Notes: generated from the letters alone by a model not told the origin. Numbered from the stretch's first letter, positions 1 to 6,447 are shown. The stretch is DNA of 10,687 nt from JAVZOV01 sp049976445 (GCA_049976445.1 JBMFIF010000054.1:1-10687); one strand, 5' to 3'. Program-made: numbers and translations.

Positions 1-3
1 CAC

Positions 4-76
4 ATCAGTAAGTGTTATGAGATTGGGGAAACGTGAAATGTTCCACAAAACCACGCACGAATTATGCAACAAAGCA
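4..76 (-). repeat. Dispersed repeat, copy 1
   Basis: This ~73-bp block recurs in inverted orientation at 6033-6106 and 10318-10392. Shared islands include TGAGATTGGG, CACAAAACCAC and ATGCAACAAAG. The 3' end, GAATTATGCAACAAAGCA, recurs exactly at 10503-10520. Copies differ by substitutions and a 3-nt indel, so they are old and diverged. The strand given follows copies 2 and 3 as +. The repeat may continue beyond the left edge of the window. Its nature is inferred to be a mobile-element relic; no transposase is present here. Confidence 0.75.
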
Positions 77-100
77 TTTTTAGGGAAAAGTTTTTATACC

Positions 101-137
101 GGAAGCCCCCTCCATGAAGGGGTGAGGTTCGTCCTTC
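101..137 (+). repeat. Hairpin resembling an IS200/IS605 right end
   Basis: GGAAG is followed by CCCCT (107-111), a 6-nt loop, AGGGG (118-122), then GTGAGGTTC, and CTTC (134-137) just before TTTTT (138-142). The order GAAGCCCC, hairpin, GGGGNGAGGNTTC recalls the right-end or omega-RNA hairpin found at the 3' ends of many TnpB elements; that comparison is from memory. A TATA-like TTTTTATAC lies at 91-99, but its expected start (~120) falls inside the hairpin. Repeat copy 3 has a similar, weaker arrangement at 10277-10300. No tnpB is present in the window. Confidence 0.4.
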
Positions 138-206
138 TTTTTATCATCATTTTACAAAAAATGAAAGCCTTATACTTCAGAGCGATAAGGAGACCGTATA
201 TTAAGA

Positions 207-214
207 TTTTATAC
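207..214 (+). promoter_or_regulatory. TATA box for argS
   Basis: TTTTATAC preceded by TTAAGA (BRE-like purines) is centred about 27 nt before the argS ATG at 238. This spacing predicts a transcript starting at or next to the start codon. A 6-bp hairpin, CCTTAT (168-173) with ATAAGG (185-190), lies just upstream and has no known role. Confidence 0.65.
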
Positions 215-237
215 AACAAGTGAGTTATTAAAATGGT

Positions 238-2148
238 ATGGCATTTGATTTACTAGAAGAGGAAGCAAAGAAACTATTGAAAGCCCAACTAGGTGATTTA
301 GGGGATTTCGATTTGAAAGAACCACCAAGACCTGAACTTGGAGATTTAGCATCAAGTATATGTTTTCGTATTTCTAAAAAAATGAAGAGAAACCCTAAAG
401 AGCTTGCTGAAGAGATAGCAAAGAAAATTAAAGAAAGTCTGACGTCTGAAAGTCTTATAGCAGATATAAACGCTATTGACGGTTTTCTTAATTTTAAGAT
501 GAATTTTGAAAAGTTTGCATCAACAACAATACTCAGAGTATTAAAGGAAGATGAAAAATATGGAGCTCTTGATTTAGGTCATAATAAGAAAGTTCTCATA
601 GAACATACGAACGTAAATCCTAATAAAGCAATGCATATAGGACATGCTAGAAACACATGCCTAGGAGATTCGCTTGTGAGATTACTTCACTTTACTGGAC
701 ACAGAGTTTATGCATTAAATTATATTGATGATACTGGGTCTCAGATTGCTGACGTTGTTGTTGGTTTCAAATATTTAGGATTTAGTCTAGAGCCGCCAGC
801 AGGTATGCGTTTTGATAAGTATTGTGGTGATGAAGTGTATGTTAAGGTAAATAAAAGTTATGAGGAAAAACCTGAACTAGAAAAATACAGAGCAGAGGTT
901 TTAAGAATGATTGAGGAGGGTAACAATGAGATTGCCAGATTTACTAAGAACATCGCTGAGCGAGTCTTGGCTGATCAATTAAAAACTTGTTGGAGATTAG
1001 GAGCATATTTTGATCTACTGAATTGGGAGAGCGATATTGTTAAAACAGGATTATGGGAGGAAGTTTTTAACACGTTAAAATCTAAGGGTCTTATAGTTTA
1101 TGAGACTGAAGGTGAATATAAAGGATGTTGGGTAGTAAGGCTTAGGCACATACCTAGGTTCGCTAAAGAGACTGACAAGATTGTCGTAAGATCTGATGGA
1201 ACACTTACATACATAGCGAAAGATTTACCGTATGCTATGTGGAAAGTTGGATTACTAAATAAGGATTTTTCATACAAGATTTATTTAGAAAAACAGCCTA
1301 ACGGTAAAGCGTTATGGTCAACAAGTCTTAAAGATTCAGAAGTACAGCATCCAGATTTTAAGGGTTCCGATTTGGCGATTTCAGTAATAGATGTGAGGCA
1401 AAGTCGGCTTCAAGAAGTTATCAACATTGTCTTAAATGCACTTGGAGGACCAGAGTTAGCTAGAAAGTACTTACACTATAGCTATGAAGTTGTGGCATTA
1501 AGTAGAGAGACAGCAGTAGCAATGGGTGCTAGAGATGTAGACTCAAAAATAGTTCATATGTCAGGTAGACATGGAATTTACTTTAATGTAGATGATGTTC
1601 TTGATAGGTTAAAAGAACGCGCAAAAGAAGAGAGCAGAAAACGCAACCCTAACGCTAGTGAATCATGGCTAAATGAGGTGGCCGAAGATATAGCTATCTC
1701 TGCGTTAAGATATCAATTAATTAAGGCTGATAGGAATAGATTAATTGTTTTTGATATAAACGAGGCACTTAAGCTCGAAGGAGACACTGGCCCATACTTA
1801 CAATATACTTATGCACGGGCACGAAGTATTCTAAGAAAGGCTAATACGTATGATACCAAATTGTTTGATCCTAAGCTTCTTATTACAGAAGAAGAAAAAA
1901 CATTAATTAAAATGATCGGTAAATTTCCTATTATAATAAGAGATGCAGTGATGAGTTTAGAACCCCAAAGGCTCGCCGTTTACGCATATGAATTATCTAA
2001 TAGTTTTAACAAATTTTATGAAAAGTGTCCGGTTCTAAAAGAAAACGAACCGTTAAGAAGTACACGTCTTGCTATTGTGGATAGTTTCACACGTGCGGCT
2101 CGTAATGTTTTTCACCTATTGGGTGTAAAACCATTGGAAAGCATGTAG
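238..2148 (+). CDS. argS: Arginyl-tRNA synthetase
   Basis: Class I aminoacyl-tRNA synthetase that charges tRNA-Arg with arginine using ATP, in the cytoplasm. At 636 aa it has a normal family length. The N-terminal additional domain covers roughly residues 1-100. The catalytic Rossmann core starts near residue 118, with HIGH at 133-136 inside NPNKAMHIGHARN and the family block NYIDDTGSQIADV near 160-172. DGTLTYIAKDL lies at about 320-330. The second signature is HMSGR at 440-444 rather than KMSKS; many ArgRSs lack a standard KMSKS. GDTGPYLQYTYARAR from 515 opens the DALR-type anticodon-binding domain. The ATG at 238 is favoured because it lies about 27 nt from a TATA box and no Shine-Dalgarno is visible, so the mRNA is probably leaderless. 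An out-of-frame ATG at 233 is ignored. glmS begins 40 nt downstream on the same strand. Confidence 0.97.
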   Translation: MAFDLLEEEAKKLLKAQLGDLGDFDLKEPPRPELGDLASSICFRISKKMKRNPKELAEEIAKKIKESLTSESLIADINAIDGFLNFKMNFEKFASTTILRVLKEDEKYGALDLGHNKKVLIEHTNVNPNKAMHIGHARNTCLGDSLVRLLHFTGHRVYALNYIDDTGSQIADVVVGFKYLGFSLEPPAGMRFDKYCGDEVYVKVNKSYEEKPELEKYRAEVLRMIEEGNNEIARFTKNIAERVLADQLKTCWRLGAYFDLLNWESDIVKTGLWEEVFNTLKSKGLIVYETEGEYKGCWVVRLRHIPRFAKETDKIVVRSDGTLTYIAKDLPYAMWKVGLLNKDFSYKIYLEKQPNGKALWSTSLKDSEVQHPDFKGSDLAISVIDVRQSRLQEVINIVLNALGGPELARKYLHYSYEVVALSRETAVAMGARDVDSKIVHMSGRHGIYFNVDDVLDRLKERAKEESRKRNPNASESWLNEVAEDIAISALRYQLIKADRNRLIVFDINEALKLEGDTGPYLQYTYARARSILRKANTYDTKLFDPKLLITEEEKTLIKMIGKFPIIIRDAVMSLEPQRLAVYAYELSNSFNKFYEKCPVLKENEPLRSTRLAIVDSFTRAARNVFHLLGVKPLESM

Positions 2149-2188
2149 TATATTTACTATTTACACCAAATAATATTTTAGACTTAGC

Positions 2189-3991
2189 ATGTGCGGTATC
2201 ATCGGTGTAATAGGGAATAATAGTGTAAAACTTGGTACTTTTCTCTATGAAGCATTAAAAAATCTTGAATATAGAGGTTATGATTCAGTAGGTATCGCTT
2301 TTATTAATGATAAAAAGCTCATAATTAATAAGTCAGCCGGAAAAATAGATGATTTAATTTATAAACTAAACTTTGATGGAATTGATGGTGAAATTGGAAT
2401 CGGGCATACTAGGTGGGCAACGCATGGGCCTCCAACAGATTATAATGCTCATCCACATGCCGATTGTACAGGTAAAATTGCAGTTGTACATAATGGCATC
2501 ATATATAATCACCATTTACTCCGTAAGGAACTTGAAGATTTAGGCCATCAATTTCTTTCTGATACTGACACAGAAATAGTTGCGCACCTAATAGAAGAAT
2601 ACATGAAAAATAACTCATTCACTAACGCAATATTAAAAACTGTCAAAAAGTTAAGTGGCTCTTTCGCAATTGCATCTATTTATGCCAATGAACCTGATAA
2701 AATCATCTGCATAAAGAAAGAAAGCCCATTATACATAGGAATTTCAGACAAAGCATTATACTGTTCCTCAGACATTCCTACTCTTTTAAAATATACAAAT
2801 AAAATTGTTCCATTAGAGGATGATGAAATTGCAATACTCACAAAAGAATCGTATGCGATAATAAGTTTTGATGGACATTCAATAAACAGAAAACCTACAA
2901 TCGTTGAATGGGGAGTTGAGATGTCAAATAAGGGGATGTATAAGCATTTTATGCTCAAAGAAATTTATGAAGAACCCATTGTAATAAGGAATACTTTGAA
3001 TATAAAAGTTAGCATATTAGACAAACTGATTGTTGATATATTAAAAGCAAATCACGTGTATATTATTGCGAGTGGCACAAGTTATCATGCTGCTCTCTAT
3101 GGTTCATACTTATTTTCACGATCAAATAGGATTATGGCATATCCAGTAATAGCATCTGAGTTTAACAGATATATATTACCCTCATTATCTTCAAGCGATG
3201 TGATAATAGCCATATCACAATCAGGAGAAACGATGGACGTTCTTACTGCAATAAAAAGAGCAAAATCCCTGGGAGCAAAACCTTATGGAATAATAAATGT
3301 TATCGGTTCAACGTTAACCAGGCTTGTGAATGATTATATACCAATGCTGGCTGGCCCAGAGATAGGTGTGGCTGCAACAAAAACATTCATTTCAGAAATT
3401 GCAATACTAGATTTAATTTCAGCAAGAATGTCTGATATCGTGAATAACTATGATAACACATTCAAGAAACATTTACAAAACCTGATTAATACATCATATG
3501 TCCTCGAAAAGATATTACCCTCAATAGATCAAGAAACCGAGATATTAGCACAGAAGATAAAGAATTGTGAAAGTTGTTACGTACTTAGTAGAGGTCTCGG
3601 AGTACCATTAGCTATGGAAGGAGCCCTAAAAATAAAAGAGGTTAGCTATATTCATGCAGAATCATATCCAGCAGGCGAATCAAAACACGGTCCAATAGCC
3701 TTAGTGAATGATAATTTCCCCTGCATATTTATAGACCCACCTGATGAGAATTTCGATGAAATATCAGGAAACATAATGGAGATGAAAGCTAGAGGTGCAC
3801 AGATAATTCTTATAGGTGATAAAAATGCATTCTCAGACATTACTATTAGCACACCTACTATAGGAGATCCCTTCTCCGACTCAGTACTTCGAATTGTACC
3901 ACTACAATTACTTGCTTACCATTTAGCTGTTAAAAGAGGCTTTAATCCCGATAAGCCCAGAAATCTCGCAAAATCAGTAACAGTTTTCTAG
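2189..3991 (+). CDS. glmS: Glutamine--fructose-6-phosphate aminotransferase (isomerizing)
   Basis: Converts fructose 6-phosphate and glutamine to glucosamine 6-phosphate and glutamate, the entry step to UDP-GlcNAc and to surface or protein glycans. The start ATG-TGC places the nucleophilic Cys at residue 2 (CGIIGVIG), which fixes the start. The N-terminal class II glutaminase domain (about 1-220) shows EYRGYDSVGIA, GHTRWATHG (72-80), HNG (101-103) and SDTDTE (near 125). Two SIS isomerase domains follow: ASGTSYHA at 294-301 and SQSGET at 343-348 in the first, LSRGLGVPLAMEGALKIKE and GESKHGP (496-502) in the second. The C-terminal NLAKSVTV with Lys595 is the conserved sugar-binding tail; it ends in Phe where Glu is common. 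Length (600 aa) is normal. A 40-nt AT-rich gap after argS has no Shine-Dalgarno; co-transcription or an internal TATA (near 2150) are both possible. Confidence 0.97.
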   Translation: MCGIIGVIGNNSVKLGTFLYEALKNLEYRGYDSVGIAFINDKKLIINKSAGKIDDLIYKLNFDGIDGEIGIGHTRWATHGPPTDYNAHPHADCTGKIAVVHNGIIYNHHLLRKELEDLGHQFLSDTDTEIVAHLIEEYMKNNSFTNAILKTVKKLSGSFAIASIYANEPDKIICIKKESPLYIGISDKALYCSSDIPTLLKYTNKIVPLEDDEIAILTKESYAIISFDGHSINRKPTIVEWGVEMSNKGMYKHFMLKEIYEEPIVIRNTLNIKVSILDKLIVDILKANHVYIIASGTSYHAALYGSYLFSRSNRIMAYPVIASEFNRYILPSLSSSDVIIAISQSGETMDVLTAIKRAKSLGAKPYGIINVIGSTLTRLVNDYIPMLAGPEIGVAATKTFISEIAILDLISARMSDIVNNYDNTFKKHLQNLINTSYVLEKILPSIDQETEILAQKIKNCESCYVLSRGLGVPLAMEGALKIKEVSYIHAESYPAGESKHGPIALVNDNFPCIFIDPPDENFDEISGNIMEMKARGAQIILIGDKNAFSDITISTPTIGDPFSDSVLRIVPLQLLAYHLAVKRGFNPDKPRNLAKSVTVF

Positions 3992-4005
3992 TTAACATAT
4001 TCGTA

Positions 4006-4057
4006 AACTAAAATAAAAATTCTTTATAATTTACAAAAAAATTAAATTATTTTAGTT
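4006..4057. repeat. AT-rich inverted repeat downstream of glmS
   Basis: AACTAAAATAA (4006-4016) is perfectly complementary to TTATTTTAGTT (4047-4057), an 11-bp arm pair around a 30-nt AT-rich spacer containing oligo-T and oligo-A tracts. It lies 15 nt after the glmS stop and before the next promoter. It could aid termination or 3'-end stability of glmS mRNA, or bind a regulator. In such AT-rich sequence some chance pairing is expected. Confidence 0.4.
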
Positions 4058-4105
4058 AATTTCATATAAATTATTATATCAATATATAATACATGAAAAG
4101 AAATG

Positions 4106-4113
4106 TTTTTATA
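4106..4113 (+). promoter_or_regulatory. TATA box for the DUF92 gene
   Basis: TTTTTATA preceded by GAAATG is centred about 27 nt before the ATG at 4137. The spacing matches that of argS and again predicts a leaderless transcript. It argues against the upstream TTG at 4116, which would lie only a few bases after the TATA box. Confidence 0.65.
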
Positions 4114-4136
4114 GTTTGACACATATTCTGAAACAA

Positions 4137-4964
4137 ATGGTAAGCATAACTAGTGATCCATATGGATTAATAGTCTTTACGGTTATAATGATTCCGCTAG
4201 TAGTGGTTTCTTATAAATATAGATTTCTAACAAGCACAGGTCTCATAGCAGCAACAATTATCGGAATAATATTAACATTATTCGGAAATATAAAATGGTT
4301 TCTTCTCCTTCTTTTTTTCTTTTTGTGCTGCAGTATTATAACTAAGTTTCACAAAGAGTATAAGCGTGATATAGGAATAGTAGATCCAGAGGGTGCAAGA
4401 GACTGGAGAAATGTCTTAGCTAATGGTGGAATCCCAGTAATTTATGCAATTTTAGAAAGTTTTATTAAAGGAGATATAATTACTATAGGCTTCATCGGAG
4501 CAATAGCAATAGCAACAGCAGATACTACCGCAACAGAAATAGGCGTACTTTCAAAAACACCACCAAGATTAATAACAAACCTATCAAGAAAAGTTCCCCC
4601 AGGATACTCAGGAGGCATCTCATTACTTGGAACATTAGCCTCCTTTTTAGGAGGATTATCAATAGGCATTGTAGCAGCACTATTTAACTTAGTTCAAGCA
4701 CAACCAATGCAAATAATAATTTTAACATCATTAACAGGATTACTGGGTTCATTATTAGATAGCTTTCTTGGTGCCAAGTTCGAAGCAAAATATTGGTGCG
4801 AAAAATGCAATACATACTCAAAATATCACGTACATAGTACTTGCGGATCAACAGCAAAACATGTCTCAGGATACAAATTTATTAATAATCATATCGTAAA
4901 CTTACTCTCAATAATTATAGGCTCGATAGTATCAATGATACTTTATCAATTAGTGATACTTTAA
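4137..4964 (+). CDS. DUF92 family integral membrane protein (VTE6/TMEM19-like)
   Basis: Belongs by motif to the DUF92 family. The plant member VTE6 acts as a phytyl-phosphate kinase in isoprenoid salvage; archaeal members have no established function, so a prenyl-phosphate kinase role is only inference. The protein is 275 aa from ATG 4137 and mostly hydrophobic, with likely membrane segments near 10-28, 32-50, 53-70, 98-130, 162-185, 193-213 and 254-274. Family blocks visible are DPEGARDWRNVLANGG (83-98), TADTTATEIGVLS (127-139), PRLIT and VPPGYSGGISLLGTLAS (153-169). The DUF92 tail has CEKC at 221-224, then H231, H233, C236 and a YKFINNHIVN block, so a metal site is possible. A TTG at 4116 would add seven residues but sits almost on the TATA box. 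The convergent ybaK-like gene ends 91 nt away. Confidence 0.85.
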   Translation: MVSITSDPYGLIVFTVIMIPLVVVSYKYRFLTSTGLIAATIIGIILTLFGNIKWFLLLLFFFLCCSIITKFHKEYKRDIGIVDPEGARDWRNVLANGGIPVIYAILESFIKGDIITIGFIGAIAIATADTTATEIGVLSKTPPRLITNLSRKVPPGYSGGISLLGTLASFLGGLSIGIVAALFNLVQAQPMQIIILTSLTGLLGSLLDSFLGAKFEAKYWCEKCNTYSKYHVHSTCGSTAKHVSGYKFINNHIVNLLSIIIGSIVSMILYQLVIL

Positions 4965-5055
4965 TTTTAAACTTCGATAGATCTACCCTTCATAGAAGAG
5001 ATATTAATGAATGAGAAAATTAGCATCGTGTGGATCATCAGAAAATCTTTGTTAT

Positions 5056-5514
5056 CTATTCAGAAACGTCAACAATGCTGCCTCCAGTTACTTGTTTTAA
5101 CACATTAACTGGTATTTTAATTATAGAATTCGGGGAACCACCCGCTGCATAAACAATCTTAAACCGTTCAACAGACCTATCTATTAATACTTTAATAGAC
5201 TTATCATGACCAAACGGCGGAACACCACCAACAGGAAATCCAGTAACTTCCCTTACAGTATCTGGGTCAGCCATTTTTGCTTGACAATCAAACAACTTAG
5301 ATACCTTATTCAAATCCACTCTCTTATCACCAGAAATTACTATAACCATAGGCTCACCACATAATATTACTATCGACTTGGCAATCTCAGCAACACTACA
5401 ACCCAAAGCATTCGCAGCCATCTGTGAAGTCTTAGTACTCTCCTTCAATATAATAAGTTCTGCTGGAATATTATGATCATTAATAAATTTCTTTAATTTT
5501 TCAACACTTTTCAT
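5056..5514 (-). CDS. YbaK/EbsC family aminoacyl-tRNA deacylase (ProXp/YbaK-like)
   Basis: A stand-alone 152-aa domain of the YbaK/prolyl-tRNA-editing superfamily, whose members hydrolyse misacylated tRNAs such as Cys- or Ala-tRNA-Pro. Which substrate this one uses cannot be read from the sequence. Visible family features are TSQMAANALGCSVAEIAKS with the conserved Lys46, VISGDKRVDLNKV with Asp67, the TGFPVGGVPPFGH loop (91-103), and AAGGSPNSIIKI followed by a terminal IVDV. It is full length and has no fused synthetase domain. The start is ATG 5514. A GAGG directly abuts the ATG and is too close to act as a Shine-Dalgarno. A weak TTTATTAA (5546-5553) about 36 nt upstream may be the TATA box. 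It is convergent with the DUF92 gene and divergent from the tRNA-Leu gene. Confidence 0.9.
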   Translation of the reverse strand: MKSVEKLKKFINDHNIPAELIILKESTKTSQMAANALGCSVAEIAKSIVILCGEPMVIVISGDKRVDLNKVSKLFDCQAKMADPDTVREVTGFPVGGVPPFGHDKSIKVLIDRSVERFKIVYAAGGSPNSIIKIPVNVLKQVTGGSIVDVSE

Positions 5515-5577
5515 CCTCTATCCCATCAGTTATTATTAAAATAAGTTAATAAATTTTAATATCACCAGCAGAAACTA

Positions 5578-5589
5578 TATAAGCTTATA
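5578..5589. repeat. 12-bp perfect palindrome TATAAGCTTATA
   Basis: A perfectly symmetric TATAAGCTTATA lies between the divergent ybaK-like and tRNA-Leu genes. It could serve as a symmetric TATA or an operator, but it is about 64 nt from the ybaK-like start and 120 nt from the tRNA, so neither role is clear. Confidence 0.3.
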
Positions 5590-5622
5590 ACACTAACATA
5601 AAACGAAATCATTCAATCGAGT

Positions 5623-5647
5623 TATCTTATGCACTAAAAATAAGATA
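5623..5647. repeat. Inverted repeat upstream of tRNA-Leu
   Basis: TATCTTAT (5623-5630) and ATAAGATA (5640-5647) are perfect complements around a 9-nt spacer, extendable by two G-T wobbles. It lies 26 bases before the tRNA TATA box. Function unknown; a regulator site or a small hairpin are options. Confidence 0.35.
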
Positions 5648-5672
5648 GTTCACATTAAATATATTGAGAATG

Positions 5673-5680
5673 TTTTTATA
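5673..5680 (+). promoter_or_regulatory. TATA box for tRNA-Leu
   Basis: TTTTTATA preceded by GAGAATG is centred about 32 nt before the mature tRNA 5' end. This would place the transcription start near 5703 and give a short 5' leader for RNase P to remove. Confidence 0.6.
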
Positions 5681-5708
5681 AAAGTTATTAGTAAAGGATT
5701 CATAGTAG

Positions 5709-5825
5709 GCGGGGGTGCCCGAGATAGGACGAAGGGGCGGGACTTAAGATCCAACTATAAAGGGGTTTAGAGGAGAAATCCCGTGGCTAAGGCCATCGTG
5801 GGTTCAAATCCCACCCCCCGCACCA
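5709..5825 (+). tRNA. tRNA-Leu (anticodon UAA), intron-containing, CCA encoded
   Basis: The acceptor stem GCGGGGG (5709-5715) pairs perfectly with CCCCCGC (5815-5821), followed by discriminator A (5822) and an encoded CCA (5823-5825). The D-arm begins TGCCCGAG and closes with GGGGC, as in Leu tRNAs. Anticodon stem CGGGA (5738-5742) pairs with TCCCG (5779-5783) only if an intron is removed. The loop then reads CTTAAGA with anticodon TAA at 5745-5747. A long variable arm (TGG-CTAAG-GCCA) marks a type II tRNA, and the T-arm is GTGGG-TTCAAAT-CCCAC (5798-5814). The spliced length is 88 nt with CCA. It decodes UUA and UUG. Confidence 0.96.
5749..5777 (+). other. tRNA-Leu intron (29 nt, position 37/38)
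   Basis: Removing 5749-5777 restores a perfect five-pair anticodon stem and a 7-nt loop. This is the canonical archaeal splice position after base 37. The bulge-helix-bulge is relaxed: C32-G5775, U33-A5774 and U34-G5773 can pair, but A35 faces G5772. The 3' bulge would be AA|A at 5776-5778 and the 5' bulge AG|A at 5747-5749. The inner intron helix (TCCAAC with GTTTAGA) is also imperfect. Confidence 0.85.
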
Positions 5826-6043
5826 AGATTCGATTTCAGGTCGTGAACTTCTAAAGATAGCTTTGGCTCTCCTTCAATCTTCCTTTTCCATGTATTCCAT
5901 AAGCTCTTAAATGCTCTGGAATCTCCATTTCACATCATCACCTTAATCTTTTTAAGCTGAGCATGGGCTATACGAGACTGTCCAAATAAGCCACCAACCA
6001 CAACATCATTTCTACATAATAAGTGGACAGTCTTTTGTTGCAT
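5804..6043 (-). pseudogene. Possible decayed reading frame between repeat copy 2 and tRNA-Leu
   Basis: On the - strand one frame runs from an ATG at 6043, inside repeat copy 2, for 37 codons with protein-like content (RNDVVVGGLFGQSRIAHAQL) to a TGA at 5930-5932. It then continues in the same frame for 41 more codons (WNTWKRKIEGEPKLSLEVHD) to a TGA at 5804-5806 within the tRNA 3' half. I do not recognise a family. One stop in about 80 codons is fewer than expected in such AT-rich DNA but could be chance. It may be a relic of a mobile-element or integrase-type gene, or noncoding. Confidence 0.3.
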
Positions 6044-6106
6044 ATTTTGTGCGTGGTTTTGTGGAGTGTTTTACATGTTCCTCCCAATCTCATAATGTTT
6101 ACTGAT
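6033..6106 (+). repeat. Dispersed repeat, copy 2
   Basis: Shares TTTGTTGCATA, GTGCGTGGTTTTGTGGA, CCCAATCTCATAA and TTACTGAT with the reverse complement of 4-76, and aligns along its length with 10318-10392. Unlike copies 1 and 3 it is not followed by the GTGAGG hairpin; its left side joins directly to the broken reading frame that reaches tRNA-Leu. The copies are open in more than one frame on both strands, so coding capacity cannot be inferred from them. Confidence 0.75.
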
Positions 6107-6311
6107 TTAAAACTTCCTCTCAATAACCCATAGGAATAGGAGGAACAGCCACAAAAATCTTACTTAAGAGCGAAATCTTTTTACTTAAAATTATTTCCAA
6201 AAGAAGCTTGAAATGATAAAACAAATAGCCAAAAACAATAAGCTAATAGAAGCTAAATCTAAACTTTTTTGAGCTGTATAAAGTGAAAACGATTTTTAGG
6301 TCGGCTAAGGA

Positions 6312-6346
6312 AAGCACGATGCTTGCATTTGCCCACTGCTCAAATG
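6312..6346. repeat. Two adjacent small hairpins
   Basis: AAGCA (6312-6316)/TGCTT (6320-6324) with a CGA loop is followed after one base by CATTTG (6326-6331)/CAAATG (6341-6346) with a 9-nt loop. Both stems are perfect. They lie about 60 nt downstream of a - strand TATA box, so they could be part of a small RNA; no known RNA class is recognised. Confidence 0.35.
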
Positions 6347-6403
6347 AAAGTCCTTATCCTTAACAAGACTCCTAACGCTGAACATAAGATAAGCTGGGTA
6401 AAA

Positions 6404-6410
6404 GTATAAA
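6404..6410 (-). promoter_or_regulatory. TATA box, - strand, downstream of pstB
   Basis: On the - strand TTTATAC preceded by CTTAAGG matches the AAG-N-TTTATAC look of the argS promoter. It is centred about 22 nt before an ATG at 6385 that opens a 26-codon frame (MFSVRSLVKDKDFHLSSGQM and six more residues) ending in TAG at 6305-6307. It could drive a leaderless micro-gene or a small RNA. Confidence 0.4.
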
Positions 6411-6447
6411 CCTTAAGTTGCTACGTTCTTCTTCAAGGTCATATCTT

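Larger units (their letters stand above)
6107..6447. other. Intergenic stretch downstream of pstB, no intact gene
   Basis: Between repeat copy 2 and the pstB stop I see no gene of normal size. 6107-6240 appears featureless. 6240-6411 has a - strand TATA box, a 26-codon open frame and two adjacent hairpins, listed separately. No phoU or other phosphate gene follows pstB. Confidence 0.6.

Noticed and set aside
17..223. 68-codon + strand frame starting in repeat copy 1
   Set aside because: Its first part is the dispersed repeat and its middle is the hairpin; copies 2 and 3 keep the frame only through the repeat core and then diverge to unrelated sequence. It also runs through the argS promoter region. 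More likely a by-product of the repeat than a gene.
2680..2958. 92-codon - strand frame inside glmS
   Set aside because: Antisense shadow of a clearly coding glutaminase region; no promoter or recognisable protein features.
4965..5055. Possible C/D box guide RNA between the convergent DUF92 and ybaK-like genes
   Set aside because: A CTGATGA-like string exists on the - strand, but there is no matching D box at the right distance and no terminal stem.
5709..5825. Reading the tRNA as intronless with an extended variable region
   Set aside because: Without intron removal the anticodon stem CGGGA cannot pair (TCCAA follows the loop), whereas removal of 29 nt restores a perfect stem.
6266..6360. 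+ strand frame ending in HCSNESPYP across the hairpins
   Set aside because: Only about 33 codons after an in-frame TAG, no promoter on this strand and no recognised motif; several competing short frames exist on the other strand.
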